Positions 50,059-60,360 of a DNA stretch of 64,000 nucleotides are shown in pieces (position 1 is the stretch's first letter; each line of letters opens with the position of its first letter). The translations under genes and the position numbers were made by a program. A model generated the notes under the pieces. The model searched no databases. It saw only the letters and a program-made list of their open reading frames with translations, and had not been told where the DNA came from. The DNA comes from Streptomyces sp. G-G2 (lineage in GTDB: Bacteria; Actinomycetota; Actinomycetes; Streptomycetales; Streptomycetaceae). The stretch lies in assembly GCF_030063135.1 (NCBI RefSeq), contig NZ_JASISO010000012.1, forward strand, positions 1 to 64,000. The letters run 5' to 3'.

Positions 50059-51600
50059 TCAGCTGGCGTCTTCGTCGTCGACCCAGCCCATGGACCGCTC
50101 CACGGCCTTGAGCCAGCTCTTGTACTCGCGGTCCCGCTGTTCGGCGGGCATGCGCGGGGTCCACTCCGCCGCGCGGCGCCAGTTGGCGCGCAGGGCGTCG
50201 GTGTCGGGCCAGAAGCCGACGGCCAGGCCGGCGGCGTAGGCGGCGCCGAGGCAGGTGGTCTCGGCGACCATCGGGCGCACCACGGGGGCGTCCACGAAGT
50301 CGGAGAGGGTCTGCATCAGCAGGTTGTTGGAGGTCATGCCGCCGTCGACCTTGAGGGCCGCCAGCTCGACGCCGGAGTCCTTGGTCATGGCGTCGGTGAT
50401 CTCGCGGGTCTGCCAGGCGGTGGCCTCCAGGACGGCACGGGCGATGTGCGCCTTGGTGACGTACCGGGTGAGGCCGGTGATCACACCGCGGGCGTCGGAA
50501 CGCCAGTACGGGGCGAACAGGCCGGAGAAGGCGGGGACGAAGTACGCGCCGCCGTTGTCCTCGACCGAGGACGCGAGGGTCTCGATCTCGGCCGCGGTCT
50601 TGATCATGCCCATCTGGTCGCGCATCCACTGGACGAGCGAGCCGGTGACGGCGATGGAGCCTTCCAGGGCGTAGACCGGCTTCTGGTCGCCGATCTGGTA
50701 GCCGACCGTGGTCAGCAGGCCGCTGTAGGAGTTGATGATCTTGTCGCCGGTGTTCATCAGCATGAACGTGCCGGTGCCGTACGTCGACTTCGCCTCGCCC
50801 TCGGCGAAACAGGTCTGGCCGAACAGGGCGGCCTGCTGGTCACCGAGCGCCGAGGCGACCGGGACACCGGCGAGGACGCCGTCCTTGACGTGACCGTAGA
50901 CCTCGGCGGAGGACTTGATCTCGGGGAGGACGTTGAGCGGGACGCCCATCGACTCCGCGATCTTCTCGTCCCAGGCCAGGGTGTGCAGGTTCATCAGCAT
51001 GGTGCGCGAGGCGTTGGTGACGTCGGTGACGTGCACACCGCCCTGGGTGCCACCGGTGAGGTTCCAGATGACCCACGAGTCCATGGTGCCGAAGAGGATG
51101 TCCCCGGCCTCGGCGCGCTCGCGCAGGCCCTCGACGTTGTCGAGCAGCCAGCGGACCTTGGGACCGGCGAAGTAGCTCGCCAGCGGCAGGCCGGTCTCGC
51201 GGCGGAAGCGGTCCTGGCCGACGTTGCGGCCGAGCTCCCGGCACAGGCCGTCGGTGCGGGTGTCCTGCCAGACCAGCGCGTTGTGCACGGGCTGACCGGT
51301 GTGGCGGTCCCACAGCAGGGTCGTCTCGCGCTGGTTGGTGATGCCGACGGCCTTGACGTCGGCGGCGGTGAAGCCCGGAATGTCCTGGGCGGCCTTGGTG
51401 ATGGCCCCGGCGACGACCTCCTGGACGTTGGTCCAGATCTCGGCGGCGTCGTGCTCGACCCAGCCCGGCTTCGGGAAGATCTGCTCGTGTTCCTTCTGGT
51501 CGACGGCGACGATGCGGCCGTCGCGGTCGAAGACGATGCAGCGGCTGGACGTGGTGCCCTGGTCGATCGCGGCGATGAAGGGGCCGGTGCTGCTGGTCAT
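50059..51600 (-). CDS. glpK: Glycerol kinase
   Basis: 513 residues. [19 protein letters not shown] holds the ATP-binding DQGTTSSR (residues 11-18), and GTFMLMNTG plus [12 protein letters not shown] give later parts of the FGGY-type fold. It phosphorylates glycerol to glycerol-3-phosphate. Lies between glpF and glpD, 75 bp after glpF. Confidence 0.96.
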   Translation of the reverse strand: MTSSTGPFIAAIDQGTTSSRCIVFDRDGRIVAVDQKEHEQIFPKPGWVEHDAAEIWTNVQEVVAGAITKAAQDIPGFTAADVKAVGITNQRETTLLWDRHTGQPVHNALVWQDTRTDGLCRELGRNVGQDRFRRETGLPLASYFAGPKVRWLLDNVEGLRERAEAGDILFGTMDSWVIWNLTGGTQGGVHVTDVTNASRTMLMNLHTLAWDEKIAESMGVPLNVLPEIKSSAEVYGHVKDGVLAGVPVASALGDQQAALFGQTCFAEGEAKSTYGTGTFMLMNTGDKIINSYSGLLTTVGYQIGDQKPVYALEGSIAVTGSLVQWMRDQMGMIKTAAEIETLASSVEDNGGAYFVPAFSGLFAPYWRSDARGVITGLTRYVTKAHIARAVLEATAWQTREITDAMTKDSGVELAALKVDGGMTSNNLLMQTLSDFVDAPVVRPMVAETTCLGAAYAAGLAVGFWPDTDALRANWRRAAEWTPRMPAEQRDREYKSWLKAVERSMGWVDDEDAS

Positions 51601-51675
51601 GATGGCTGCTCCTGGCAGGTCTGAGTAGGCGGAATCAGGGGGCGGTGCGGTTGGTGCGCAACGTGCCGGTGCTGA

Positions 51676-52458
51676 TCAGGCGAACGCGAGGTTGTACAGA
51701 CCTCCGGCGAGGGCGGCACCGGCGAGCGGGCCGACCACCGGGATCCAGGAGTATGACCAGTCCGAGCCGCCCTTGTGGGGAAGCGGCAGCAGCGCGTGGA
51801 CGATGCGCGGACCGAGGTCGCGCACCGGGTTGATGGCGTAGCCGGTCGGACCGCCCAGCGAGAGACCGATGCCGACGACCACGAACGAGGTGATCAGGAC
51901 GCCTATGACGCCGAGGCCCTTGCCGTCGTCCTGGAGGCCCTGGGTCAGGATGGCCACCACCAGGACGGCGGTACCGATGATCTCGGTGACGAGGTTCTGC
52001 GCGATGTTGCGGATCTCGGGGCCGGTGGAGAAGATGCCGAGCACCGGGCCCGCCTGGTCGTGCGGGTGCGGGTCCTCCGGGCCGAGCTTCGCGTCGCGTA
52101 TGTGCTCCGGGTCGGCCAGGTGGGCGCGGAACTGGCCGTAGTACGTCGCCCACATCAGGACGGCGCCGAGCATCGCGCCGAGCAGCTGACCGGCGAAGTA
52201 GACCGGTACGTCGCTCCAGTCACTGTTCTTGATCGCGAGGCCGACGGTGACCGCCGGGTTGAGGTGAGCGCCCGAGAGCGGGGCGGACACGTACGCGGCG
52301 ATCATGACGGCGAAACCCCAGCCGAACGTGATCGCCAGCCAGCCCGCGTTGCGGGCCTTGGAGCTCTTGAGCGTCACGGCGGCGCAGACGCCGCCGCCGA
52401 GCAGCGTGAGCAGGGCGGTACCGATGGTCTCGCCAATGAAGATGTCGGAGCTGGACAC
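51676..52458 (-). CDS. glpF: Glycerol uptake facilitator (MIP family)
   Basis: 260 residues from GTG 52458, chosen because AAAGGAG lies 7 bases before it; ATG 52485 has no such site. Six membrane helices. [11 protein letters not shown] is the first NPA loop. The second loop reads [10 protein letters not shown], with Val in place of the usual Ala of NPA. Lets glycerol through the membrane. First gene of the glpF-glpK-glpD operon. Confidence 0.9.
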   Translation of the reverse strand: MSSSDIFIGETIGTALLTLLGGGVCAAVTLKSSKARNAGWLAITFGWGFAVMIAAYVSAPLSGAHLNPAVTVGLAIKNSDWSDVPVYFAGQLLGAMLGAVLMWATYYGQFRAHLADPEHIRDAKLGPEDPHPHDQAGPVLGIFSTGPEIRNIAQNLVTEIIGTAVLVVAILTQGLQDDGKGLGVIGVLITSFVVVGIGLSLGGPTGYAINPVRDLGPRIVHALLPLPHKGGSDWSYSWIPVVGPLAGAALAGGLYNLAFA

Positions 52459-52564
52459 CCGCGACTCCTTTGTCAAAACGTCCATGGGGTGGGCGGAACA
52501 CCGGGTCCCTCCGGTGGTCCTACGCACTCGGTGAGTGCTGCACCGGTCCTTGGCCTTGCTTCAC

Positions 52565-52607
52565 CCTAACGTGTATTGCCGTTAGGTGTTCGACAATGCC
52601 GACCGGT
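52565..52607. promoter_or_regulatory. GylR operator region upstream of glpF
   Basis: TTCGACAATGCCGACCGGT (52589-52607) shares TTCGACAATGC and GA-C-GT with 53568-53586 upstream of gylR. It overlaps a further inverted repeat, CCTAACG-N8-CGTTAGG (52565-52586). IclR-type GylR is known to repress the gyl operon and its own gene. Confidence 0.65.
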
Positions 52608-52776
52608 GAACGGCAGTTTTCCGCCCAGATGAAGAACGCGTCAAGGGTTGGCCGAGGCAAAGTGCCGGATCGTTACCACTAGGTGCGATCGCCCAAATCC
52701 AGCCATCCCATGGTCAGGAACTGGCGAAAATAGGCATGGAACGGCCCGGAAACGGCCCATGGCCGGGAAAGGAAGG

Positions 52777-53544
52777 TCAGAACCGGCCCGCGCCAAGGTC
52801 GCGCGAAACGGCGCGCGCACAGTCCCGCACGGCCGCCACCAGCGACGGACGGGGCTCCCCGGACTCCGCGCAGACCCGCTCCACGGCGCCCGCGACCGCC
52901 ACCGCGCCGACCGGCATCCGGCGCCGGTCGTGGATGGGCGCGGCCACCGAGGCGATGCCGTCCCAGGTCTCTTCGACGTCGGCGGCCCAGCCGCGCGCCC
53001 GCGCCAGCTCCAGCACCTCTTCGAAGCCGGCCAGATCCGTGACCGTACGGGGCGTGAACGACTCCCGCTCGGCCCCCACCGCCTGGCTGTGCGCCACCGG
53101 GTCGTACGCGGACAGCACCTTGCCCAGGGCCGTGGAGTGCAGCGGCTGCATGGCCCCCACCTCCAGCACCTGGCGGCTGTCGTCGGGGCGGAAGACGTGG
53201 TGCATGATCAGCACCCCGCTCTTGTGGAGCACCCCCACGTACACGCTCTCGCCGCTCGCCCGGGCCAGGTCGTCCGTCCAGACCAGCGCGCGGGCGCGCA
53301 GCTCGTGGACGTCGAGATAGCTGTTGCCCAGGCGCAGCAGCTCCGCGCCCAGCTGGTAGCGGCCCGATGCCGGGTCCTGCTCCACGAAACCCTCGGCCTG
53401 GAGGGTGCGCAGGATGCCGTGGGCCGTGCCCTTGGCCAGCCCCAGCGAGGAGGCCACGTCCGACAGGCCGTAGCGGCGCTCACCGCCCGCCAGGAGTCGC
53501 AGCATCGCAGCGGCTCGCTCGAGCGACTGGATGTTCCGTGCCAT
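52777..53544 (-). CDS. gylR: IclR-family glycerol operon regulator GylR
   Basis: 255 residues. The N-terminal winged HTH (YGLSDVASSLGLAKGTAHGI) is followed by the IclR effector domain with RMPVGAVAVAGAV. It represses the glycerol operon and itself. ATG 53544 is preceded by AGGAGG. Two matching palindrome-like sites flank the operon. Position directly upstream of glpFKD is as in S. coelicolor. Confidence 0.93.
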   Translation of the reverse strand: MARNIQSLERAAAMLRLLAGGERRYGLSDVASSLGLAKGTAHGILRTLQAEGFVEQDPASGRYQLGAELLRLGNSYLDVHELRARALVWTDDLARASGESVYVGVLHKSGVLIMHHVFRPDDSRQVLEVGAMQPLHSTALGKVLSAYDPVAHSQAVGAERESFTPRTVTDLAGFEEVLELARARGWAADVEETWDGIASVAAPIHDRRRMPVGAVAVAGAVERVCAESGEPRPSLVAAVRDCARAVSRDLGAGRF

Positions 53545-53567
53545 CGGACTGCCTCCTGCTGACGTGG

Positions 53568-53586
53568 TTCGACAATGCTGAACAGT
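53568..53586. promoter_or_regulatory. GylR operator upstream of gylR
   Basis: TTCGACAATGCTGAACAGT contains GTTC-N9-GAAC inverted arms when the preceding G is included, and shares 15 of 19 bases with the glpF site. Supports autorepression. Confidence 0.6.
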
Positions 53587-53795
53587 ATCGGTCGATGTCG
53601 ACCTTGCGCATCGTGGGGAAAGAGTTCGAGCCACGGTGAACCGGCCAGACCCGGCAGACCCCCGCGCACAGAATGCAGTCCGCCACGTGGGACACCCTCA
53701 CCGGGGCCGCTTCCACGCGGTTACCCTGACCGCGTGCACCCTTGACACAGAGGGGGTGTAAAGCCGACAGCCGTCGCATCCCAGGGAGCTCAGCC

Positions 53796-56700
53796 ATGGC
53801 CTCGTTGCCGAACCCGCCCGCAGACACCCAGGACAGGGCCGACGCCCTCCGCCAGGCACTGGCCACCCGCGTGGTGGTCGCCGACGGAGCCATGGGAACG
53901 ATGCTCCAGGCCCAGGACCCCACCCTGGAAGACTTCCAGAACCTCGAGGGCTGCAACGAGGTCTTGAACGTGACCCGCCCGGACATCGTGCGCTCGGTGC
54001 ACGAGGCGTATTTCTCGGTGGGTGTGGACTGTGTCGAGACGAACACCTTTGGTGCGAACCTCTCGGCCCTCGTCGAGTACGACATTCCTGACCGTAATTT
54101 CGAGCTGTCCGAGTCCGGTGCCAGGATCGCCCGGGAGGTCGCTGATGAGTACACGGCGTCGACGGGTCAGCAGCGCTGGGTGCTGGGCTCGATGGGTCCG
54201 GGTACGAAGCTGCCGACGCTGGGCCACATCCGTTACGGGGCGATCCGGGACGCGTATCAGGTCAATGCGGAGGGTCTGATCACGGGTGGTGCGGACGCGC
54301 TGCTGGTGGAGACCACGCAGGATCTGCTCCAGACGAAGTCGTCGATCATCGGTGCGCGGCGGGCGATGGACGCGTTGGGGGTGTCGGTTCCGCTGATCTG
54401 TTCGGTGACGGTGGAGACGACGGGGACGATGCTGCTGGGCAGCGAGATCGGGGCGGCGCTGACCTCGCTGGAGCCGCTGGGTGTGGACATGATCGGGCTG
54501 AACTGCGCGACGGGTCCGGCGGAGATGAGCGAGCATCTGCGGTACCTCGCGCGCAATGCCCGTATTCCGATCTCCTGCATGCCGAACGCGGGTCTGCCGG
54601 TCCTGACGAAGGACGGCGCGCACTATCCGCTCTCGGCGAGTGAGCTGGCGGACGCGCAGGAGACTTTCGTCCGGGAGTACGGGCTGTCGCTGGTGGGTGG
54701 TTGCTGCGGTACCACCCCTGAGCATTTGCGTCAGGTGGTGGAGCGGGTGCGGGGGCTGGCCCCGGTGGCCCGCGAGCCCCGCCCCGAGCCGGGTGCTTCG
54801 TCTCTCTACCAGACGGTTCCGTTCCGGCAGGATCTGGCGTTCATGGCGATCGGTGAGCGGACGAACGCGAACGGGTCGAGGAAGTTCCGGGACGCGATGC
54901 TGGAGGCGCGCTGGGACGATTGTGTGGAGCTGGTCCGGGATCAGATCCGTGAGGGCGCGCACATGCTGGATCTGTGTGTGGATTATGTCGGCCGTGATGG
55001 TGTGGCGGACATGGACGAGTTGGCCGGCCGGTTCGCGACGGCCTCGACGTTGCCGATCGTTCTGGACTCGACTGAGGTTCCCGTGATCAGGGCGGGGCTG
55101 GAGCGTCTGGGTGGGCGGGCGGTGATCAACTCGGTGAATTACGAGGATGGTGACGGTCCGGAGTCGCGGTTCGCGCAGGTTACCCGGTTGGCGCAGGAGC
55201 ATGGTGCGGCGTTGATCGCGTTGACGATCGATGAGCAGGGTCAGGCGCGGACGGTCGAGCACAAGGTGGCGATCGCGCAGCGCCTGATCGCGGATCTGAC
55301 GGGTAACTGGGGGATCCGCGAGTCGGACATTCTCATCGACACCCTGACGTTCACGATCTGTACGGGCCAGGAGGAGTCGCGGGGTGACGGGATCGCGACG
55401 ATCGAGGCGATCCGTGAGCTCAAGCGCCGCCACCCCGATGTCCAGACCACCCTGGGTCTCTCGAACATTTCCTTCGGGCTGAATCCGGCGGCCCGGGTGC
55501 TGTTGAACTCGGTGTTCCTGGACGAGTGTGTGAAGGCGGGTCTGGATTCGGCGATCGTGCACGCGTCGAAGATCCTGCCGATCGCCCGCTTCAATGAGGA
55601 GCAGGTCACTACGGCGCTGGATCTGATCTATGACCGGCGTGCGCAGGGTTATGACCCGCTGCAGAAGCTGATGGCGTTGTTCGAGGGTGTCAACACCAAG
55701 TCGTTGAAGGCCGGGCGCGCTGAGGAGCTCCTCGCGCTTCCCCTCGATGAGCGGCTGCAGCGCCGGATCATCGATGGCGAGAAGATCGGTCTGGAACGGG
55801 ATCTGGATGAGGCTCTTGAGGCCCGTCCGGCGTTGGAGATCGTCAACGACACCCTGTTGGAGGGGATGAAGGTCGTTGGTGAGCTGTTCGGGTCGGGTCA
55901 GATGCAGTTGCCGTTCGTCCTGCAGTCGGCGGAGGTGATGAAGACGGCGGTGGCTTATCTGGAGCCGCACATGGAGAAGACGGACGCGGATGGCAAGGGG
56001 ACCATCGTCTTGGCCACGGTCCGTGGGGATGTCCATGACATCGGGAAGAACCTGGTCGACATCATTTTGTCGAACAACGGCTACAACGTGGTGAACATCG
56101 GGATCAAGCAGCCCGTCTCCGCGATTTTGGAGGCGGCGGTCGAGCACCGCGCGGATGTGATCGGTATGTCGGGGCTGCTGGTGAAGTCCACGGTGATCAT
56201 GAAGGAGAACCTCCAGGAGCTCAACCAGCGCAAGCTGGCCGCCGATTATCCCGTCATCCTCGGCGGAGCCGCCCTGACCCGCGCCTACGTCGAGCAGGAC
56301 CTCCACGAGATCTACGAAGGCGAAGTGCGCTACGCCCGCGACGCGTTCGAAGGCCTGCGCCTGATGGACGCCCTGATCGCGGTGAAGCGCGGAGTCCCGG
56401 GCGCCACCCTTCCCGAACTCAAGCAGCGCCGCGTCGCCAAGCGCGACACCCCGGTCGCCGTGGAGGAGGAGACGGAGAGCGGTCCGGCCCGCTCCGACGT
56501 GTCGGTGACCAATCCGGTGCCGACGCCGCCGTTCTGGGGGACGCGGGTGATCAAGGGGATCCCGCTGAAGGACTACGCGTCCTGGCTGGACGAGGGCGCC
56601 CTGTTCAAGGGGCAGTGGGGGCTCAAGCAGGCCCGCGCGGGCGGGGCGACGTATGAGGAGCTGGTGGAGAGCGAGGGCCGGCCGCGGCTGCGCGGGCTCC

Positions 56701-57326
56701 TGGACAAGCTGCACACCGAGAACCTCCTGGAAGCCGCGGTGGTCTACGGCTACTTCCCGTGCGTGTCCAAGGGCGACGACCTGATCATCCTGGACGAGCA
56801 GGGCAACGAGCGGACCCGGTTCACCTTCCCGCGCCAGCGCCGGGGCCGCCGCCTGTGCCTGGCGGACTTCTTCCGGCCCGAGGACTCCGGGGAGACCGAC
56901 GTCATCGGACTCCAGGTCGTCACCGTCGGCTCGAAGATCGGCGAGGCCACCGCGAAGCTGTTCAAGGCCGACGCCTACCGCGACTACCTCGAACTCCACG
57001 GCCTGTCCGTCCAGCTCGCCGAGGCCATGGCCGAGTACTGGCACGCCCGGGTCCGCGCCGAACTCGGCTACGCGGGAGAGGACCCGGACCAGGCCGAGAC
57101 CGCGACATTCATGAACGACATGTTCGACCTCAAGTACCGCGGCGCGCGCTTCTCCCTGGGCTACGGCGCCTGCCCCGACCTGGAGGACCGGGCGAAGATC
57201 GCCGACCTGCTCCAGCCGGAACGGATCGGGGTCCACCTCTCCGAGGAGTTCCAGCTCCACCCCGAGCAGTCCACCGACGCGATCGTCATCCACCACCCCG
57301 AAGCGAAGTATTTCAACGCACGCTGA
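53796..57326 (+). CDS. metH: Cobalamin-dependent methionine synthase
   Basis: 1176 residues. Homocysteine domain with GLNCATGP and GGCCGTTPEHL (zinc Cys, residues to about 330); pterin domain (about 350-630) with RTNANGSRKF; cobalamin cap and binding domain with DVHDIGKN (about residue 746, DxHxxG); activation domain in the last 280 residues. It transfers methyl from methyl-tetrahydrofolate to homocysteine. ATG 53796 has GGAG upstream. Its middle part, about 54000-56220, uses G- and T-ending codons, while both ends use the C-ending codons of the neighbours. Confidence 0.97.
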   Translation: MASLPNPPADTQDRADALRQALATRVVVADGAMGTMLQAQDPTLEDFQNLEGCNEVLNVTRPDIVRSVHEAYFSVGVDCVETNTFGANLSALVEYDIPDRNFELSESGARIAREVADEYTASTGQQRWVLGSMGPGTKLPTLGHIRYGAIRDAYQVNAEGLITGGADALLVETTQDLLQTKSSIIGARRAMDALGVSVPLICSVTVETTGTMLLGSEIGAALTSLEPLGVDMIGLNCATGPAEMSEHLRYLARNARIPISCMPNAGLPVLTKDGAHYPLSASELADAQETFVREYGLSLVGGCCGTTPEHLRQVVERVRGLAPVAREPRPEPGASSLYQTVPFRQDLAFMAIGERTNANGSRKFRDAMLEARWDDCVELVRDQIREGAHMLDLCVDYVGRDGVADMDELAGRFATASTLPIVLDSTEVPVIRAGLERLGGRAVINSVNYEDGDGPESRFAQVTRLAQEHGAALIALTIDEQGQARTVEHKVAIAQRLIADLTGNWGIRESDILIDTLTFTICTGQEESRGDGIATIEAIRELKRRHPDVQTTLGLSNISFGLNPAARVLLNSVFLDECVKAGLDSAIVHASKILPIARFNEEQVTTALDLIYDRRAQGYDPLQKLMALFEGVNTKSLKAGRAEELLALPLDERLQRRIIDGEKIGLERDLDEALEARPALEIVNDTLLEGMKVVGELFGSGQMQLPFVLQSAEVMKTAVAYLEPHMEKTDADGKGTIVLATVRGDVHDIGKNLVDIILSNNGYNVVNIGIKQPVSAILEAAVEHRADVIGMSGLLVKSTVIMKENLQELNQRKLAADYPVILGGAALTRAYVEQDLHEIYEGEVRYARDAFEGLRLMDALIAVKRGVPGATLPELKQRRVAKRDTPVAVEEETESGPARSDVSVTNPVPTPPFWGTRVIKGIPLKDYASWLDEGALFKGQWGLKQARAGGATYEELVESEGRPRLRGLLDKLHTENLLEAAVVYGYFPCVSKGDDLIILDEQGNERTRFTFPRQRRGRRLCLADFFRPEDSGETDVIGLQVVTVGSKIGEATAKLFKADAYRDYLELHGLSVQLAEAMAEYWHARVRAELGYAGEDPDQAETATFMNDMFDLKYRGARFSLGYGACPDLEDRAKIADLLQPERIGVHLSEEFQLHPEQSTDAIVIHHPEAKYFNAR

Positions 57327-57330
57327 CGCG

Positions 57331-57412
57331 GACCGACGTACACTTGTCGGTCCCATACAGGCCGGTCGCCTGTTCCCCCGGGGATGCCCCGCGGGGAAGA
57401 GGTGACCGGCCT
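57331..57412 (+). terminator. metH terminator hairpins
   Basis: GACCGAC-N8-GTCGGTC (57331-57352) and AGGCCGGTC/GACCGGCCT (57359-57367 and 57404-57412) are stacked, leading to the HAD gene. May end metH or leave readthrough. Confidence 0.5.
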
Positions 57413-57439
57413 TCGCGTCCCTTCAGAGAGGTGTGCCGG

Positions 57440-58141
57440 ATGACCAGCACCGTTCCCACGCCCGTCACCCGTACGGCCGACGGACATGCCCTCCAGGCGG
57501 TGCTGCTCGACATGGACGGCACACTCGTCGACACCGAGGGTTTCTGGTGGGACGTCGAGGTCGACATCTTCGGCGAGCTGGGCCACCGGCTGGACGAATC
57601 CTGGCGGGACGTCGTCGTCGGCGGCCCCATGAGCCGCAGCGCGGGCTTCCTCATCGAGTCGACCGGCGCGGCCATCGGCATCGCCGAGCTGAGCGTGCTC
57701 CTCAACGAGCGCTTCGAGGCCCGGATCGCCGACGCGGTGCCCATGATGCCGGGCGCCGAGCGGCTGCTGTCGGAGCTGGCCCGGCACAACGTCCCCACCG
57801 CCCTCGTGTCCGCCTCGCACCGCCGCGTCATCGACCGCGTCATGCGCTCGCTCGGCCCCGAGCGGTTCGCGATCAGCGTCGCCGGTGACGAAGTACCGCG
57901 TACGAAGCCCCACCCCGACCCCTACCTGATCGCCGCCCGGGCCCTCGGCGCCCATCCCTCGCGGTGCGCGGTGATCGAGGACACCGCCACCGGGGTCGCG
58001 TCCGCCGAGGCCGCGGGCTGCCGGGTCGTCGCCGTGCCCTCCGTCGGCCTGATCCCGGCGGCCCCGGGCCGTACCGTCGTCGGCTCGCTGGAGGACGTGG
58101 ACCTGGAATTCCTGCGGTCCCTCATCACTCCGATGAACTGA
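57440..58141 (+). CDS. HAD-family phosphatase
   Basis: 233 residues. LLDMDGTLVDTEGFWW is motif I (DxDGT, two Asp), TALVSASHRRVID motif II, and KPHPDPYLIAARALGA plus VIEDTATGVASAEAAG motifs III/IV. A beta-phosphoglucomutase-like phosphatase of small molecules. ATG 57440 follows GAGAGGTG. 113 bp after metH, probably a separate or read-through unit. Confidence 0.88.
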   Translation: MTSTVPTPVTRTADGHALQAVLLDMDGTLVDTEGFWWDVEVDIFGELGHRLDESWRDVVVGGPMSRSAGFLIESTGAAIGIAELSVLLNERFEARIADAVPMMPGAERLLSELARHNVPTALVSASHRRVIDRVMRSLGPERFAISVAGDEVPRTKPHPDPYLIAARALGAHPSRCAVIEDTATGVASAEAAGCRVVAVPSVGLIPAAPGRTVVGSLEDVDLEFLRSLITPMN

Positions 58142-58666
58142 CCGCGCACTCAGGGTGCCGGAGCGCGCCGAGCGCGCACCCCACGGACGCCGGGCCGGAC
58201 GCCGAACGGAATGGGGGTGGGATCCCGGTCCTGCCGCAGACCCTCCGGTACGGCGCCCCGGAGGCCGAAATTCCATCCTTGCCGGGGTAGTTGCCAGGGG
58301 TGACCTTCGTCACCGGGGCGGCTGCCCCTCGGCATGTCCCGAGGGCCCAGCGGCTTCCCTTGTGTCCCGATTCATCTGCTCCTGCCCGAATCCCCGCGGA
58401 CGCCGGTGTACGCGGGTGTGCTCCTCCCATCACGGTGCGGTGACGCCCCCCGTCCGGCCAGTTCCAGCCATCCCGTCCGGGGCCACTAGTGTCGACGCGG
58501 GCATTGCGCCGCACCTCTGCAACCCCGTGCACACACCCTTGTGCCGGGGTCGCGTGGACCGATCGTCACACCACCGGCCCGATCGTTCCGCCCTGAACGG
58601 GCGACCGCCACGCAGTGCCCTTTTCACCGCTGTGAGCAAGTGCCGGGTTGAGGGAGTTTTTCGAGG
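58142..58666 (+). other. Gene-free 525-bp interval
   Basis: No ORF here has a plausible protein. Several hairpins are visible, such as GGTGAC-CTTC-GTCACC near 58298-58313, and a possible -10 ACTAGTGT near 58487. It probably contains the promoter of the following substrate-binding protein gene. Confidence 0.4.
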
Positions 58667-60271
58667 ATGAACCGCAAGACCATGGTGCTGACGGCCGCGG
58701 CCGGCCTGCTCACCCCCGCGCTGACCGCATGCGGCAGCACCAGCGGAACCGGAGCGGGCACAGGAGCGATCGTCGTCGGTACCACCGACCGGTTCGAGGC
58801 CGCCGACTTCGTCCCCGCCCCGTTCGACCCGGCCTACGCCTACGACGCCGGGACCTGGAACGTACTGCGCCAGACCGTCCAGACCCTGATGCGCACCCCG
58901 CGCGGCGGCGGCCAGCCCGTCCCCGAAGCGGCCTCCGACTGCCGCTTCACCGACGCGGGCAACGAGAGCTACCGCTGCACCCTGCGCCCCGGTCTGAAGT
59001 TCGCCAACGGTGACCCGCTCACCGCCAAGGACGTCAAGTTCTCCATCGACCGCGTCCTCACCATCAAGGACGAGAACGGCCCGGTCTCCCTGCTCTCCAC
59101 CCTCGACACGGTCGAGGCCAAGGGCGCGGACACCGTCGTCTTCCACCTGAAGACCCCGGACGCGACCTTCCCGTACAAGCTGTCGACGCCCGCCGCGGGC
59201 ATCGTCAGCCAGAAGACGTACGACGCCAAGAAGCTCCGCCCGGGCTTCGCCGTGGACGGCTCCGGTCCGTACACGATGAAGGCCGAGGTCAAGGACAACC
59301 ACCTGGTCCGCGCCGTCTTCACGAAGAACCCGAACTACATCGGCGACATCAAGCCGCAGAACGACAAGGTCGAGCTGCGCACCTTCACCGACTCCGCCGC
59401 CATGGGCAAGGCCCTCACCGACGGCTCCGTCCAGATGGTCTCGCGCACCCTGTCGCCCGAGCAGATCCGGGGCTTCGCGGCCAAGGCGCCCAAGGGCGTC
59501 CGACTGGTCCCGATGCCCGGCCTGGAAATCCGCTACCTCGCCTTCAACACCGAGGCGCCGGTCGTCAAGGACAAGGCCGTGCGCCAGGCGCTCGCCGCCG
59601 CCGTCGACCGCAACGCGCTCATCTCCAAGGTGTACGGGAAGGCCGCGCAGCCCCTGTACTCGCTGGTGCCCACCACGGTGAACGGCCACGTCAACTCGTT
59701 CTTCAACAAGTACGGCGAGGCGAACACGGCCAAGGCCGCGAGCCTGCTGAAGGACGCCGGGATCAAGACCCCGGTCAAGCTCACGCTGAACTACACCAAC
59801 GACCACTACGGCGACGGCACGGCCGCCGAGTTCGCGGCCCTCAAGGCCCAGCTCAACGCGACCCAGCTCTTCGACGTCAGCGTCCAGGGCAGCGACTGGG
59901 CCGACTTCCGCCCCGCGCAGAAGAAGGGCGACTTCGCCGCCTACGGCCTCGGCTGGTTCCCCGACTACCCGGACGCCGACAACTTCCTCGCCCCGTTCCT
60001 GGACCAGGACAACTTCCTCGGCACGCCGTACGCGAACAACACGGTGCGCTCCAAGCTCATCCCCGAATCGCGCCGCGCCGTCGACCGCAGTGTCGCCGCC
60101 CCCGCGATCGCGGAGATGCAGGACATCGTCGCCGACGACGTCCCCGTCCTGCCCCTGTGGCAGGGCAAGCAGTACGTCGCCGCGCGCGACGGGATCACCG
60201 GTGTGGAGTGGGCCGTCAACTCCATCTCGGACCTCCAGCTCTGGGAACTCGGCCGCGGCGTCAGCGGCTGA
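58667..60271 (+). CDS. Solute-binding lipoprotein of a peptide ABC transporter (SBP family 5), copy 1
   Basis: 534 residues. A lipoprotein signal ends in the lipobox LTAC with the acylated Cys near residue 22. The family-5 fold is visible in LTAKDVKFSIDRVL, DGSGPYTMKAEV, VRQALAAAVDRNALI and VPVLPLWQGKQYVAARDG. It would bind oligopeptides or similar solutes outside the membrane. A closely related gene follows 89 bp downstream, and no permease or ATPase gene is in the window. Confidence 0.9.
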   Translation: MNRKTMVLTAAAGLLTPALTACGSTSGTGAGTGAIVVGTTDRFEAADFVPAPFDPAYAYDAGTWNVLRQTVQTLMRTPRGGGQPVPEAASDCRFTDAGNESYRCTLRPGLKFANGDPLTAKDVKFSIDRVLTIKDENGPVSLLSTLDTVEAKGADTVVFHLKTPDATFPYKLSTPAAGIVSQKTYDAKKLRPGFAVDGSGPYTMKAEVKDNHLVRAVFTKNPNYIGDIKPQNDKVELRTFTDSAAMGKALTDGSVQMVSRTLSPEQIRGFAAKAPKGVRLVPMPGLEIRYLAFNTEAPVVKDKAVRQALAAAVDRNALISKVYGKAAQPLYSLVPTTVNGHVNSFFNKYGEANTAKAASLLKDAGIKTPVKLTLNYTNDHYGDGTAAEFAALKAQLNATQLFDVSVQGSDWADFRPAQKKGDFAAYGLGWFPDYPDADNFLAPFLDQDNFLGTPYANNTVRSKLIPESRRAVDRSVAAPAIAEMQDIVADDVPVLPLWQGKQYVAARDGITGVEWAVNSISDLQLWELGRGVSG

Positions 60272-60360
60272 GACCCACCGCGGCTGAGACCGACGGCGAC
60301 CGGCAGCGGATGGCGCGGGCCGGGCATGGACCAAGCAGGTCGACTGTGAAGGACTTTCGC

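Noticed and set aside
53545..53795. Cobalamin or SAM riboswitch upstream of metH
   Set aside because: I looked for a B12 box or a compact multi-stem leader and saw none; 250 bp are shared with the divergent gylR promoter.
53790..57356. A 1188-codon minus-strand frame opposite metH
   Set aside because: No recognisable domain, and metH on the plus strand is unambiguous.
58142..58666. A small gene or ncRNA upstream of the first solute-binding protein
   Set aside because: Only small hairpins and no supported start with a good protein; no known RNA motif.
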